NCBI GenBank assembly: GCA_964527265.1
Contig: CAZGOM010000024.1
Location: forward strand, 1-48,078
Length of the DNA stretch: 48,078 nt
Direction of reading: 5' to 3'
Source of the DNA: CAZGOM01 sp964527265
Lineage (GTDB): Bacteria > Planctomycetota > Phycisphaerae > Phycisphaerales > Phycisphaeraceae
Below the pieces are notes generated by a model, which was given only the letters and a program-made list of their open reading frames with translations, had not been told where the DNA came from and did not search any database. The position numbers and the translations under genes were made by a program. Positions 1-9,131 of this stretch are shown here, in pieces; the first letter of the stretch is position 1, and each line of letters starts with the position of its first letter.

Positions 1-1510
<1,510 letters not shown>

Positions 1511-1598
1511 GGCCCGTGCCCTCCGTGGCATGTCGGCGTTTTTGATGGAGAGTTAATGGTCAGACCCGTCGGCGATCCGTGCCGGGGCTGGCGGGAGC

Positions 1599-1604
1599 AT
1601 TATA
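1599..1604 (-). promoter_or_regulatory. Possible -10 box upstream of the topoisomerase gene
   Basis: On the minus strand there is a perfect TATAAT about 90 bp upstream of the proposed TTG start. No good -35 hexamer is seen at 16-18 nt, so this rests on the -10 alone. Confidence 0.3.
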
Positions 1605-1673
1605 CGACGTGCCGGGGCGGTACGAGAGCAGGGGAATGGGAGATAAGGAGATCAGGGAAAAGAGGTTCAAAGA

Positions 1674-2060
1674 TCAGATCATGGGGTTTTTACGCCAGCA
1701 GAGCTGAATGGCGAGGCCCCAGGGATCGCGGAGCATGATGAGCTCGTCGCCGGCGGGGGTGGTGAAGAGGTCATCGGCGAGGGTGGCGCCTGCGGCCAGG
1801 AGGGTGTCGCGGTCTTTGCGGACATCGGCGGACTGGAAGGCGACGTGAAGGAGGAGGGGGTCCATGGACTTGTAGTCAGGGACTTTGACTTTGGGGTTGT
1901 TGTAAAGCTCGATGAGCCCGCGGCCGGAATCATCGCCGATGAAGTGCATTTTGACGCCGGTGGCATTTTCGCGAACGATTTTGAAGCCGAGGTTTTTGAC
2001 GTACCAAGCGGCTATGGCGATGGGGTCTTCGACTTGGAAAGCGACGTGTTCAATGCGCAT
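1674..2060 (-). CDS. VOC (glyoxalase/bleomycin-resistance fold) protein
   Basis: Single-chain vicinal oxygen chelate protein of 128 residues with two beta-alpha-beta-beta-beta modules. It starts MRIEHVAFQVEDP and carries likely metal ligands His5, Glu51 (in LIELYNN) and His72. The fourth position, near residue 119, is Gln in AIQLCW where many family members have Glu. The family includes lactoylglutathione lyases, dioxygenases and antibiotic-binding proteins; nothing here fixes the substrate. It is divergent from the methylene dehydrogenase gene, with about 95 bp between the two starts, so the promoters may share that gap. Confidence 0.85.
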   Translation of the reverse strand: MRIEHVAFQVEDPIAIAAWYVKNLGFKIVRENATGVKMHFIGDDSGRGLIELYNNPKVKVPDYKSMDPLLLHVAFQSADVRKDRDTLLAAGATLADDLFTTPAGDELIMLRDPWGLAIQLCWRKNPMI

Positions 2061-2154
2061 GAATGGAACCTTTCAAGAAAAACTAACGCGGCCTTAAACA
2101 AGGGCGGCGGGGTGCGGATTGTATCGCGGGGCGACTAGGGTTACCTTCTGAGGC

Positions 2155-3030
2155 ATGAGCGACAAGAAAAGAATATTAATTCAGATTGACCCTGACGCGC
2201 AGGCGAGTGTTTTTGACCGCGTGGTGGCGGTTGATTCGAGCGCGGACGAGATTTTTTCCTACAGCAATGTGACGCCCGAGCAGATCACGGGGCTGGTGCA
2301 CGGCGCTATTTTCACGCGCGGCGTCTCAGACCTGAAGCACACGGCGATCTTCATCGGAGGATCGGATGTGACCAAGGGGGAGGCGTACCTCAAAGCCGTG
2401 GTGAAGACGTTCTTTGGACCGATGCGGGTATCGGTGATGATGGACGCCAACGGGGCCAACACGACCGCGGCAGCGGCGGTGGTTGCGGCGCGGAAGCACA
2501 TGGATTTGTCGAAATCGACGGCGTTGGTGCTGGCGGGAACCGGGCCGGTGGGCCAGCGTGCGTGCCGGTTGCTGGCACGTGAAGGGGCGAAGGTGAAACT
2601 GGGATCGCGCTCGCTGGAGAAGGCGAAGGCCACGGCGGACGCGATCAACAAAGTGGTGGGATCGTCACTGGTGACAGGAGTCGAAACGTCAAATGATGAA
2701 GCGCTGCTTTCGGCCATGGCGGGCGCGGAAGTGATCATCGCGGCAGGTGCCGCGGGTGTGCCGCTTTTGCCGGAGACGGTGCGCGGGCAGATGCCCGGGC
2801 CGCTGAAGGTGATGATCGACCTGAACGCTGTGCCACCGGGAGGAATTGAACTGGTGGGTTTGATGGACCGCGGGGAGAACCGCGAAGGGATCGTGTGCTA
2901 CGGCGCAATCGGAGTGGGTGCGACGAAGATGAAGATCCATCGGACGATTGTGCGGTCGTTGTTTATGAGCAACAACCAGGTGTTTGATGCCGAGGAGATT
3001 TATGCGATGGGGAAAACGGTGGGGACGTGA
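2155..3030 (+). CDS. NAD(P)-dependent methylene-tetrahydromethanopterin/methylene-tetrahydrofolate dehydrogenase
   Basis: Oxidises methylene-H4MPT (or methylene-H4F) to the methenyl form in C1 transfer. The 291-residue protein aligns by eye along its length with MtdA/MtdB: an ILIQIDPDAQASVFDRVVA start, NVTPEQI, IFTRG, the conserved DANGANTTAAAAV pterin-binding segment, a Rossmann motif VLAGTGPVGQRACRLLAREGA, and a DAEEIYAMGK end. H4MPT-linked C1 genes are known from planctomycetes, so this may be an MtdB/MtdC-like enzyme for formaldehyde oxidation; cofactor choice cannot be read here. No other C1 gene is in the window. The stop codon abuts a G-rich repeat arm. Confidence 0.88.
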   Translation: MSDKKRILIQIDPDAQASVFDRVVAVDSSADEIFSYSNVTPEQITGLVHGAIFTRGVSDLKHTAIFIGGSDVTKGEAYLKAVVKTFFGPMRVSVMMDANGANTTAAAAVVAARKHMDLSKSTALVLAGTGPVGQRACRLLAREGAKVKLGSRSLEKAKATADAINKVVGSSLVTGVETSNDEALLSAMAGAEVIIAAGAAGVPLLPETVRGQMPGPLKVMIDLNAVPPGGIELVGLMDRGENREGIVCYGAIGVGATKMKIHRTIVRSLFMSNNQVFDAEEIYAMGKTVGT

Positions 3031-3075
3031 AGATGGGTCTTGGGTTCTGGGTCTTGGGTCTTGTCAGAATAAGAC
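3031..3075 (+). repeat. G-tract repeat, family 1, left arm of the four-helix cassette
   Basis: Directly after the TGA of the dehydrogenase comes AGAT and then four G3 runs at exact 7-nt spacing (3035, 3042, 3049, 3056), followed by CTTGTCAGAATAAGAC. Four G3 runs with 4-nt loops match the canonical G-quadruplex pattern. The arm recurs at 18033 and 36522, in both arms at 39941-40077, and inverted at 3473-3517. Confidence 0.8.
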
Positions 3076-3088
3076 AGGAGGGGGCCGG

Positions 3089-3484
3089 GTGGATAAGAAG
3101 GCATATCGGAAGCTTGATTGTTGGCAGTTGGGAATGGATTTGGCGGCAGCGGTGTTTGAAATCAGTAAGAAGTTGCCGCCGGATCAGAGATTTGGGTTGA
3201 TCAGCCAGATGCAAAGGGCTGCAGTATCAATTCCGGCCAATATTGCGGAAGGGTATGGTCGGTCGCACCGTGGGGACTATTTGCGATTTCTTTCAATTGC
3301 CCGCGGCTCGTTAATGGAGTTAGAGACGCATCTGATTCTTTGTGTGCGTTGCGGATTTCTGACTCGAGAGGAAAGCATTCCCGTTTGACGGTTAGGGCAG
3401 GATGTTGGAAAGACACTCACGGGGCTGATTAGCTCTTTAAGAGATCGTGCGCCGGGGGAGCAGGAAAGTTCGAAGTCTGACTAG
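3089..3484 (+). pseudogene. Four-helix-bundle protein (23S rRNA intervening-sequence protein family), interrupted by an in-frame TGA
   Basis: Family of small four-helix proteins first found in 23S rRNA intervening sequences; the DGR accessory protein Avd has the same fold. Family marks are KLDCWQLGMDLA, QMQRAAVSIPANIAEGYGR and FLSIARGSLMELETHL. GTG at 3089 is preferred, with AGGAGGGG 8 nt upstream. A TGA at 3386-3388 stops the frame after about 99 residues. The same frame then continues with DVGKTLTGLISSLR, the expected last helix, to TAG at 3482-3484. Spacing is kept, so this is a single nonsense codon and not a frameshift. The gene lies between inverted G-rich arms, and its extended stop codon lies inside the right arm. 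A functional truncated protein is possible. Confidence 0.75.
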
Positions 3485-3517
3485 ACCCAATACCCAGAAC
3501 CCAAATCTCATCTTTTG
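3473..3517 (-). repeat. G-tract repeat, family 1, right (inverted) arm of the four-helix cassette
   Basis: Reverse complement of the 3031 arm: on the minus strand it reads AGAT, then G3 runs ending at 3502, 3495 and 3488 (7-nt spacing), then TCTAGTCAGA, the counterpart of CTTGTCAGA in the left arm. One expected G3 run near the outer end has decayed. The stop codon of the Cys-cluster gene (3508-3510) lies inside the outer end. Confidence 0.7.
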
Positions 3518-3954
3518 GGATTTGAATCTCGGGTGATGCGGATGTGTTCGATGGGGTAAAGTTTGCCTTTGTTCATGCCAGGGCAGCGTTCGGAGGCGCG
3601 GTCCCAGGATTCTTTTTCGCGGAGGAGTTCGGGCCAGAAGGGCCAGGTTTTGCATTGGGTGGGGCGTACGGAGTAGATGGAGCAGAGGGCTTTGCCCTGG
3701 GCGTCGCGCTTGAGGAAGACGCAGTCGTAGCCTTTGGGGCCGATGCGTTCATCGATGGTGTATTTGCCGTGTGAGACGCGGCAGTAGCGTTTGAGGAAGG
3801 TATTGACGTCGAGTTGGAGGAACTCGGCGATCTGCTGGCCTTCGGCGGGTGTGAACCAGACGTAGCCCGGGGGGCCTGAGCAGCAATTGCCGCACTGGGT
3901 GCAGCCGAAGCTGAGACCTTTTTCGTACCACTCGGCGGATTTTTCTTCGGGCAT
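3508..3954 (-). CDS. YkgJ-family Cys-cluster protein
   Basis: Protein of 148 residues in the CxxCxxCC family, thought to bind zinc or an Fe-S cluster; its role is unknown. It shows GCTQCGNCCSGPPGYVW near residues 17-33, the downstream Cys of YDCVFL, LCSIYSVRPTQCKTWPFWP and a last Cys in SERCPGM, the usual spacing. The final residues and the TGA stop lie in the outer end of the inverted G-rich repeat, so insertion of that element may have reset the C-terminus. It is convergent with the four-helix gene. Confidence 0.85.
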   Translation of the reverse strand: MPEEKSAEWYEKGLSFGCTQCGNCCSGPPGYVWFTPAEGQQIAEFLQLDVNTFLKRYCRVSHGKYTIDERIGPKGYDCVFLKRDAQGKALCSIYSVRPTQCKTWPFWPELLREKESWDRASERCPGMNKGKLYPIEHIRITRDSNPKR

Positions 3955-4025
3955 AGGGTTGTCCTTAAGGACATTATCTTATGCGATTGGGGGTGGGGAT
4001 TTCTTGGTAAGGCTGTGGGATGGGA

Positions 4026-5942
4026 TTACTTTCCCAGGGGATCGTGGATGACTTTGGGTGAGAGCGCGGCGCGAAGTGCGTTTAAGACTGCGAGGACATC
4101 GATGATTTCCTGGCAGATGGCGCCAGTGACGGGGCTGAGGTGTCCGGTGGCGGCGAAGGCCATGCCGATCATGCTGAGGGCCATGCCGCCGATGGCGCTT
4201 TGGAGTGCGATGTTGCGCATGCGTCGGCTGATGTGCATGAACTCATCGACTTTTTGAAGCGAGTTGTCCATGATGACGACGTCGGCGGCCTGGGCGGTGA
4301 CATCGCTGTTTTGGCCGATGGCCATGCCCACGGTGGCGGCCATCATGGCGGGTGCGTCGTTGATCCCGTCGCCGACATAGAGGGTTTTGGCTTTTGCGGT
4401 TTCAGCGCGGACGATGGCGAGTTTTTGTTCTGGGCTTTGCTGGGCGTGGATTTCAGTGATGCCGACCTGACCGGCAAGGTATTTGACTTCGGATTCGCGG
4501 TCGCCGGAGATGATCATGACGCGCTGGAAGTGATGTTTGGGCCCCAGGTGGCTGACGAACGGGCGGCTTTCGGCGCGCGGCGCGTCACGAAAACGGAAAG
4601 TGGCGGCGTAGGCATCATCGATGACGATGATGCATTCGAGGCCGCCGGCGATGGGTGGGAGGTGATCGGCGCCTGTGACGGGGAGGCTGGTCATTTTGTT
4701 ACGGCTGGTGACGAGGATCCGGTGTCCTGAGACGACGCCGCGCAGGCCCTGGCCGGGTTGTTCGCCGACCTGGGTGGCTTGGGGCAGATCAAGTTTCGCC
4801 TCGTTTGCTGCATTGATGATGGCGTTGGCGAGTGGGTGTTTTGAGTAGCGTTCGAGGCTTGCGACCAGGGTGAGTATGTGGGATTGCGTAAAGCCTGGGG
4901 CGGTGAGCTGGTCTGTGAGGGTGGGCTGGCCGTAGGTGAGGGTGCCGGTTTTATCAAAGATGGCGACGCGGCACTGGGAGATTTGCTCAAGGACTGCGGG
5001 GCTTTTGATGATGATGGCGCGGCGTGCGCAGAGAGAGATGGAGCCGATGATGGCGATGGGGATGGCCAGGAGCAGGGGGCAGGGCGTGGCGATGACCAGG
5101 ACAGCCAGGAAACGGATGGATTCCCCTGAGACGGCCCAGGCGATGAGGGCGACGGTGAGGGCGACGGGCGTGTAGAAAGCGCCGAGGGTGTCGCCAAGGC
5201 GGCGGAGTTGGGGGCGTGTGGCCTCAGACTCCTTCATGACCTGCATGATTTTGGCGTAGCGTGAGTCTGCGGCGAGCCTTGTGGTTTGGATGGTGAGAAC
5301 GGATTCGCCGTTGATGGCGCCGGAGATGACGTTGGAGCCGGAGGTTTTGGTGATTTGGAAGGGTTCACCGGTGAGGTAGGACTCATCCATCATGCCGTGG
5401 CCGTCGGTGACGGTGCCGTCGACGGGGCAGATGTCGTGGGGGTAGATGACGAGGGTGTCGCCGATGGCGACGTCTGCCAGTGGGATGTCGCGGATTTGCG
5501 CGCCCTCCTTCTTGTGGGCGATGGAAGGCATTCGTTTGGCGAGGGCGGCCAGAACGGAGGACGCGCTGCGGAGTGCATAATTTTCAAGGGTTTCACCACC
5601 GGAGAGCATGAGGACGATGATGGAGCCGGCGAGGTATTCACCCAGCGCGATGGAGGTGATGATGGAGATGCCGCCGAGGAGATCGGAGCCGAATTCACGT
5701 TTGAGGAGTTTTTTGAGGAGGTCGTAGACGAGCGGGAGGCCGCCGACGGCAAGCGCGGCGAAGAGGGGGGCGTTGTATGTGAGCGGGGTGGTTTGGAATG
5801 CAAGGCGAAAGAGGAGATGGAGAAGGATCGCGAGGATGGAGAGGGCGGCGATGAGGGTGGTTTTCTGCTTCCAGAGTCTGGATGGCGAATACCAGTGCCC
5901 GGGAGGGGGCTCAACGATTTGTGAGGCGGTTGGGGAGGGCAT
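4026..5942 (-). CDS. P1B-type heavy-metal-translocating ATPase with TPC motif
   Basis: ATP-driven metal exporter or importer of the inner membrane, 638 residues. Motifs in order: actuator TGEP (~191), membrane metal site ATPCP (Thr286-Pro-Cys288), phosphorylation DKTGTLT (Asp330), SKHP (~369) and hinge GDGIND (~524). It has no N-terminal HMA domain or Cys/His-rich tail. The metal site is TPC, where CPC is common, which points away from standard Cu/Zn pumps; the metal cannot be told from sequence. The gene starts 39 bp downstream of the propeller gene in the same direction, probably as an operon. A perfect stem-loop at 5945-5970 ends just before its ATG. Confidence 0.9.
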   Translation of the reverse strand: MPSPTASQIVEPPPGHWYSPSRLWKQKTTLIAALSILAILLHLLFRLAFQTTPLTYNAPLFAALAVGGLPLVYDLLKKLLKREFGSDLLGGISIITSIALGEYLAGSIIVLMLSGGETLENYALRSASSVLAALAKRMPSIAHKKEGAQIRDIPLADVAIGDTLVIYPHDICPVDGTVTDGHGMMDESYLTGEPFQITKTSGSNVISGAINGESVLTIQTTRLAADSRYAKIMQVMKESEATRPQLRRLGDTLGAFYTPVALTVALIAWAVSGESIRFLAVLVIATPCPLLLAIPIAIIGSISLCARRAIIIKSPAVLEQISQCRVAIFDKTGTLTYGQPTLTDQLTAPGFTQSHILTLVASLERYSKHPLANAIINAANEAKLDLPQATQVGEQPGQGLRGVVSGHRILVTSRNKMTSLPVTGADHLPPIAGGLECIIVIDDAYAATFRFRDAPRAESRPFVSHLGPKHHFQRVMIISGDRESEVKYLAGQVGITEIHAQQSPEQKLAIVRAETAKAKTLYVGDGINDAPAMMAATVGMAIGQNSDVTAQAADVVIMDNSLQKVDEFMHISRRMRNIALQSAIGGMALSMIGMAFAATGHLSPVTGAICQEIIDVLAVLNALRAALSPKVIHDPLGK

Positions 5943-5944
5943 TG

Positions 5945-5970
5945 CCTGAGCTTAACCGGGAAAGCTCAGG
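5945..5970 (-). promoter_or_regulatory. Stem-loop covering the start region of the P1B ATPase
   Basis: Perfect 9-bp stem CCTGAGCTT/AAGCTCAGG with an 8-nt loop, in the 39-bp gap between the propeller gene and the ATPase. On the mRNA its 3' arm ends 2 nt before the ATPase ATG, so it would hide the ribosome binding region. There is no T-tract, so it is a poor intrinsic terminator. Confidence 0.5.
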
Positions 5971-5981
5971 CGGACTGAAAT

Positions 5982-7367
5982 TTATTGTTGTTGCGTGGTT
6001 GCGGCAGTTTTTTGGAGTGGTGGTGCGAGGGTGAGCCTGGCTTCGACAGTTTTTTCAGCGGTGATCTTGAATTGGCGGACGCGGGCGTTGCCCGGTGGGC
6101 TGCCGGCGGGGGCGTTGGTGGGGGTGAAGCCATTTTCGGTGATCCATGCGGTGGTGGCGGAGGCGTCGACGGCGATGGCGGAGGGGTTCATGAATTCGAG
6201 CTGATCTTCGGCGAGGCCGGGGCTTCCGAAGCGATCGACAATGTCGATGGAGGACCCGTCGTCGTAGAAGAGGACGATTTCGCCGCCGCCGCCGGAATCC
6301 CAGAAGGGGCCGGCGCTGGGACCGGTGACGCAGGTCCAGAGGATGCTGCCGGAGATGTCGAAGCCGCTGGGGCCGGGGAGCCTGTCGTCGGGGTCGGAGG
6401 CGTATTCGGTTTTGATTTCCTTGCCAGTGTCGGTGTAGCGCTCGATGCGGCCGTGCTGGTTTGCAAGGTAGATGGTGTTGCCTTTGACGGCGATTGCGCG
6501 GCCAAAGGAGATGGAGTCGGGCAGGACTTTGTAGTAGAGGGCGCCTTGGAAGTCAGCTTTGGTGCGGTCGTAGACTTTCATGTTGCCGTAGCCGGTGGGG
6601 AAGTAGATTTTGTTTCCCTCGCCGACGCAGTTTGAATTGACCCAGCCAGTGCAGAGCGGACCGTAAGGCTCGTTGTTCCATCCGGCGAGGCTGCGCTTGG
6701 TGAATTTGCCGTTTTTGTCGTAGACCTGGGTGGAGTGGTATCCGTCGGAGACGTAGAGGTTTCCTTCGGGGTCGACGCCCATGGCGGAGACGTGGAGGCC
6801 GCGGTAGCTGGTGGGTGCGAAGCCGTTGTCTGCAAAGGAGGTATCGGGGGTGCCGTCGAGATTGAGGCGGATGAAGCCGGCGAGTTTTTTGATGGGGTCT
6901 TTGTCGTCGAGTCCTGCGTCGTAGATATAGAGTTTACCGTGGGAGAGGTGGATGTCTCCGGGGTTGAGCCATTTGCCGTCGGGCGTGCCGGGGCGTTTGA
7001 AGGAGGCCTGGAATTGGAGGCCGAGGGATTCGCGGTAGCGGACGGAGTAAGTACCGGGTGGGACGTCGCGGCCAGCCAGGAGGCGGAAGGTGTTACGCGA
7101 AGAGGAGAGGCGTCCGGCGTAGAGGGTTTTGACGACGTTGCTCTGGTCGTCCAGGAGTTCGACAAGGGCTTTGGCCTTGGCGTGTTTGAGGATGGTGATT
7201 TCGATTTCCCCTGGGGAGCCGGGGAGGGGAGCGATTTTGATTTCAGGTGTCTGGGGGGCCGGGTTGGGCTGGGCGGGGGCGTTGGGTGAGAAAGCGAGAA
7301 AGAGGATCGCTGATGCGATGAGTGAAACGATCCATATCTTTGGGTTGAGGCTGATCCATCCCGACAT
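5982..7367 (-). CDS. Secreted NHL/beta-propeller-like protein
   Basis: The 461-residue protein has an N-terminal signal (WIVSLIASAILFLAF, then a likely cut near NAPAQ). A short Ig-like segment follows with features of the FlgD-like fold (LLDDQSNVVKTLYAGRL, then VPPGTYSVRY). After it come repeated blades such as VDPEGNLYVSDG, VKGNTIYLANQ and IAVDASATTAWITENG, typical of NHL propellers, which usually bind proteins, ligands or surfaces. No catalytic motif is seen. ATG at 7367 is preferred to the longer TTG frame at 7400 because it leads straight into the signal peptide. It lies immediately upstream of the metal ATPase in the same direction. Confidence 0.7.
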   Translation of the reverse strand: MSGWISLNPKIWIVSLIASAILFLAFSPNAPAQPNPAPQTPEIKIAPLPGSPGEIEITILKHAKAKALVELLDDQSNVVKTLYAGRLSSSRNTFRLLAGRDVPPGTYSVRYRESLGLQFQASFKRPGTPDGKWLNPGDIHLSHGKLYIYDAGLDDKDPIKKLAGFIRLNLDGTPDTSFADNGFAPTSYRGLHVSAMGVDPEGNLYVSDGYHSTQVYDKNGKFTKRSLAGWNNEPYGPLCTGWVNSNCVGEGNKIYFPTGYGNMKVYDRTKADFQGALYYKVLPDSISFGRAIAVKGNTIYLANQHGRIERYTDTGKEIKTEYASDPDDRLPGPSGFDISGSILWTCVTGPSAGPFWDSGGGGEIVLFYDDGSSIDIVDRFGSPGLAEDQLEFMNPSAIAVDASATTAWITENGFTPTNAPAGSPPGNARVRQFKITAEKTVEARLTLAPPLQKTAATTQQQ

Positions 7368-7404
7368 ATGCGTGTGCCTTGTGGTGATATTAAGTATCAA
7401 ATTT

Positions 7405-7555
7405 CAGGAACCTAAAGGTCCTGAAGCCGTCCAATCCGGGCGTATGGCCTTCCCCGAAGGCTTAAAGCCGGGATATACTGGCTGGGCATCCCAGATGTTC
7501 AGTATCTGAAATATCAGAGCGCCGAGATTATAGACGTACCAGCCAAGGGGCTGGT
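7405..7555. other. Structured intergenic stretch with several hairpins
   Basis: The gap between two divergent genes (7368-7584) holds at least four short inverted repeats: CAGGAACCT/AGGTCCTG (7405-7423), GCCTTC/GAAGGC (7447-7461), CTGGG/CCCAG (7482-7494) and ACCAGCC/GGCTGGT with an AAGG loop (7538-7555). The last sits about 30 bp before the start at 7585. Such density suggests a structured leader RNA, but no known riboswitch was recognised. Confidence 0.4.
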
Positions 7556-7584
7556 TCCCTCCCTGGAAGATGAAGGAACGTGTG

Positions 7585-8001
7585 ATGACGACTGCAAGTT
7601 CAAGCGCTGGTTCGGTGGAGTCGCTGTTTGCGCAAGCGAAGGCGAAGCTGGCTGAGGGTTTGTTGACACGAGCGGATATCGAGGCACTGGAGGCGGCGGC
7701 ATTGGCGGGGGCCAAAGGTGGGGTTGGCGTGCGCCAGCGGCTGATGTACCTGCATGCGGTGACGCCTTCGATTTACTCGGGTTTGTGCGCGGCGGTGCTG
7801 CATGAGCCGGTGAAGGGGCATTACGCGACGATGGACCCGATGCAGAAGGACCCGGAATACAAGAGCGTGCATGATGCGCTGCAGGACGGATGGCGGGTGA
7901 TCCACTTCCCGTTGCAGCGCGCGCCGTTCGACGACAAGGAAATCGACATTCTGGGGTATGAATTCGTTCTCGAGAAACTGGAGCACTTCAATGTCAACTG
8001 A
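7585..8001 (+). CDS. Hypothetical protein, translationally coupled to PhyH oxygenase
   Basis: Not a family I recognise. The 138-residue protein has an Ala-rich helical first third (LFAQAKAKLAEGLLTRADIE), a middle segment RQRLMYLHAVTPSIYSGLCA, and an acidic/aromatic end (DALQDGWRVIHFPLQRAPFD, then DILGYEFVLEKLEHFNV). There is no signal peptide or membrane helix. ATG at 7585 is chosen because AAGGA lies 7 nt upstream; the in-frame ATG at 7570 has no usable spacing. Its end overlaps the next gene by 11 bp, so the two products are probably made together and may act together, perhaps as an oxygenase partner. Confidence 0.65.
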   Translation: MTTASSSAGSVESLFAQAKAKLAEGLLTRADIEALEAAALAGAKGGVGVRQRLMYLHAVTPSIYSGLCAAVLHEPVKGHYATMDPMQKDPEYKSVHDALQDGWRVIHFPLQRAPFDDKEIDILGYEFVLEKLEHFNVN

Positions 8002-8857
8002 ATCCATGATTCCGGTCCAAGGGGCTTCTTGGGCGAGCGGCAAGATTGAGACCAAGTATCTGCTGGACGATGAGCAGATGATGGATTTCATCATTCGGGG
8101 GTATCACATCATCGAGCCGCACCAGAGGGCGGGGCTCAATGAGGAGATCGATGCGGCGCTCAACGGCATGGCACGTAATCCCGGGAACGGGATTTACGAT
8201 GAAGTGCCGCAATTGCAGGAGATCTACTCGCACCCGGTGGTGCGTGGGACGCTGGCGAGCATTTTGGGCCATGACTGCACGATGAATGAGCATCGGCACT
8301 GGCATAACCGCCCGCCTTCGCCCTGGAGTCAGGGGTGGCATCAGGACGGCGCCAACCAGCGGCATCACGACACGGTGTGCGTGCTGGGGATGTATTACCC
8401 GCATGATGTGACGATCGACATGGGACCGACGGTGGTGCTGCCGGGCAGCCATTTCCGCAATTGTCCGACGGACCAGATGGCGACCTACGGCAACATCCGC
8501 GGTCAGGTCCCGATCGTGGTGAAGGCAGGTTCGATCGCGGTGACGCATTACGACATCTGGCACGGCGGTTCGATCAACCGTTCCAATCGGGTGCGGCACA
8601 TGCTTAAATTCCTGTTCAACCGGGTCAGCAAGCCCAAGATGCCGTCGTGGAACCATGATCCGGAGACCGCGCCCGGGCTGGCGGCGCGAAAGTTCACGTT
8701 TGAGCAGCCGGTTGCGGTGGGGCAGTCAGACAACTACAAGCAGAATGGGCTGCGGTATGAAATGTGGCGCACGCTGCTGGGGACGGATTATCAGATGAAG
8801 CGGGTGAGTGCGAGCTGGAGTGATGACAACGTTTCCAGCAAGAAGAAAATCTATTAG
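7991..8857 (+). CDS. Phytanoyl-CoA dioxygenase (PhyH) family protein
   Basis: Non-haem Fe(II)/2-oxoglutarate oxygenase, 288 residues. The iron facial triad is visible as WHQDG (His117, Asp119) and the distal HGG (His191); Arg197 or Arg200 in NRSNRVRHM is a likely 2-oxoglutarate ligand. PhyH-type enzymes hydroxylate lipids, osmolytes or secondary metabolites; the substrate here is unknown. ATG at 7991 overlaps the preceding frame (its stop is at 7999-8001) and has GGAG upstream, showing translational coupling. A strong terminator follows at 8886. It is an unlikely paralogue of the short PhyH at 47644, given the different N-terminus. Confidence 0.85.
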   Translation: MSTESMIPVQGASWASGKIETKYLLDDEQMMDFIIRGYHIIEPHQRAGLNEEIDAALNGMARNPGNGIYDEVPQLQEIYSHPVVRGTLASILGHDCTMNEHRHWHNRPPSPWSQGWHQDGANQRHHDTVCVLGMYYPHDVTIDMGPTVVLPGSHFRNCPTDQMATYGNIRGQVPIVVKAGSIAVTHYDIWHGGSINRSNRVRHMLKFLFNRVSKPKMPSWNHDPETAPGLAARKFTFEQPVAVGQSDNYKQNGLRYEMWRTLLGTDYQMKRVSASWSDDNVSSKKKIY

Positions 8858-8885
8858 AGTAGTTCCAAATCAAGTCGGTTCCTGA

Positions 8886-8917
8886 GGCCTGGGTGCGAAA
8901 GCGTCCGGGCCTTTTTT
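8886..8917 (+). terminator. Intrinsic terminator after the PhyH gene
   Basis: Stem GGCCTGG/CCGGGCC (one G-T pair) with a loop containing GCGAAAGC, followed by six T. It lies about 30 bp after the stop of the oxygenase gene. Confidence 0.8.
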
Positions 8918-8941
8918 CTGGAGATTTTTTTCGTGGCTCTG

Positions 8942-8980
8942 CACGCCCGGGTTATCGGGTGTTCGGGTTGCCGCGTGTCC
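8942..8980 (+). repeat. G-tract repeat, family 2, single copy
   Basis: G3 runs at 8949, 8957 and 8965 (8-nt spacing) within a stretch beginning CACGCCCGGGTTATCGGG. It resembles the arms of the inverted element at 45537-45684 (shared CGCCCGGGTT and TCGGGTG). G-rich on the strand of the PhyH transcript, just past its terminator. Confidence 0.55.
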
Positions 8981-9075
8981 AGGAGTGTGTGCAGGTCATG
9001 TTGGAGGTTGAAATGGCTACGACATGGGGAGAATGAGTTGATTGGAAGCCTGCGGGACGCGGGTGCTCCCAGTGA

Positions 9076-9108
9076 AAAGAAAAACACCCCGCGGGGCGGG
9101 GTGTTTTT
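9076..9108. terminator. Bidirectional intrinsic terminator
   Basis: Stem AAACACCCCG/CGGGGTGTTT around a CGGGG loop, flanked by T-rich on one side and A-rich on the other, so it can end transcription both ways. It lies just after the transketolase stop on the minus strand. Confidence 0.85.
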
Positions 9109-9131
9109 GTGGAGTGTGACTTGAAGGCGTC

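Noticed and set aside
3031..3075. G-tract arms as CRISPR-like or simple tandem repeats
   Set aside because: The arms are single blocks of four short units at separate sites, with no spacers or cas genes; inverted pairing and placement at stop codons argue for dispersed elements.
7404..7715. Minus-strand frame of 103 codons
   Set aside because: It overlaps the hairpin-rich gap and the start of the small gene at 7585, with no ribosome binding site or family similarity.
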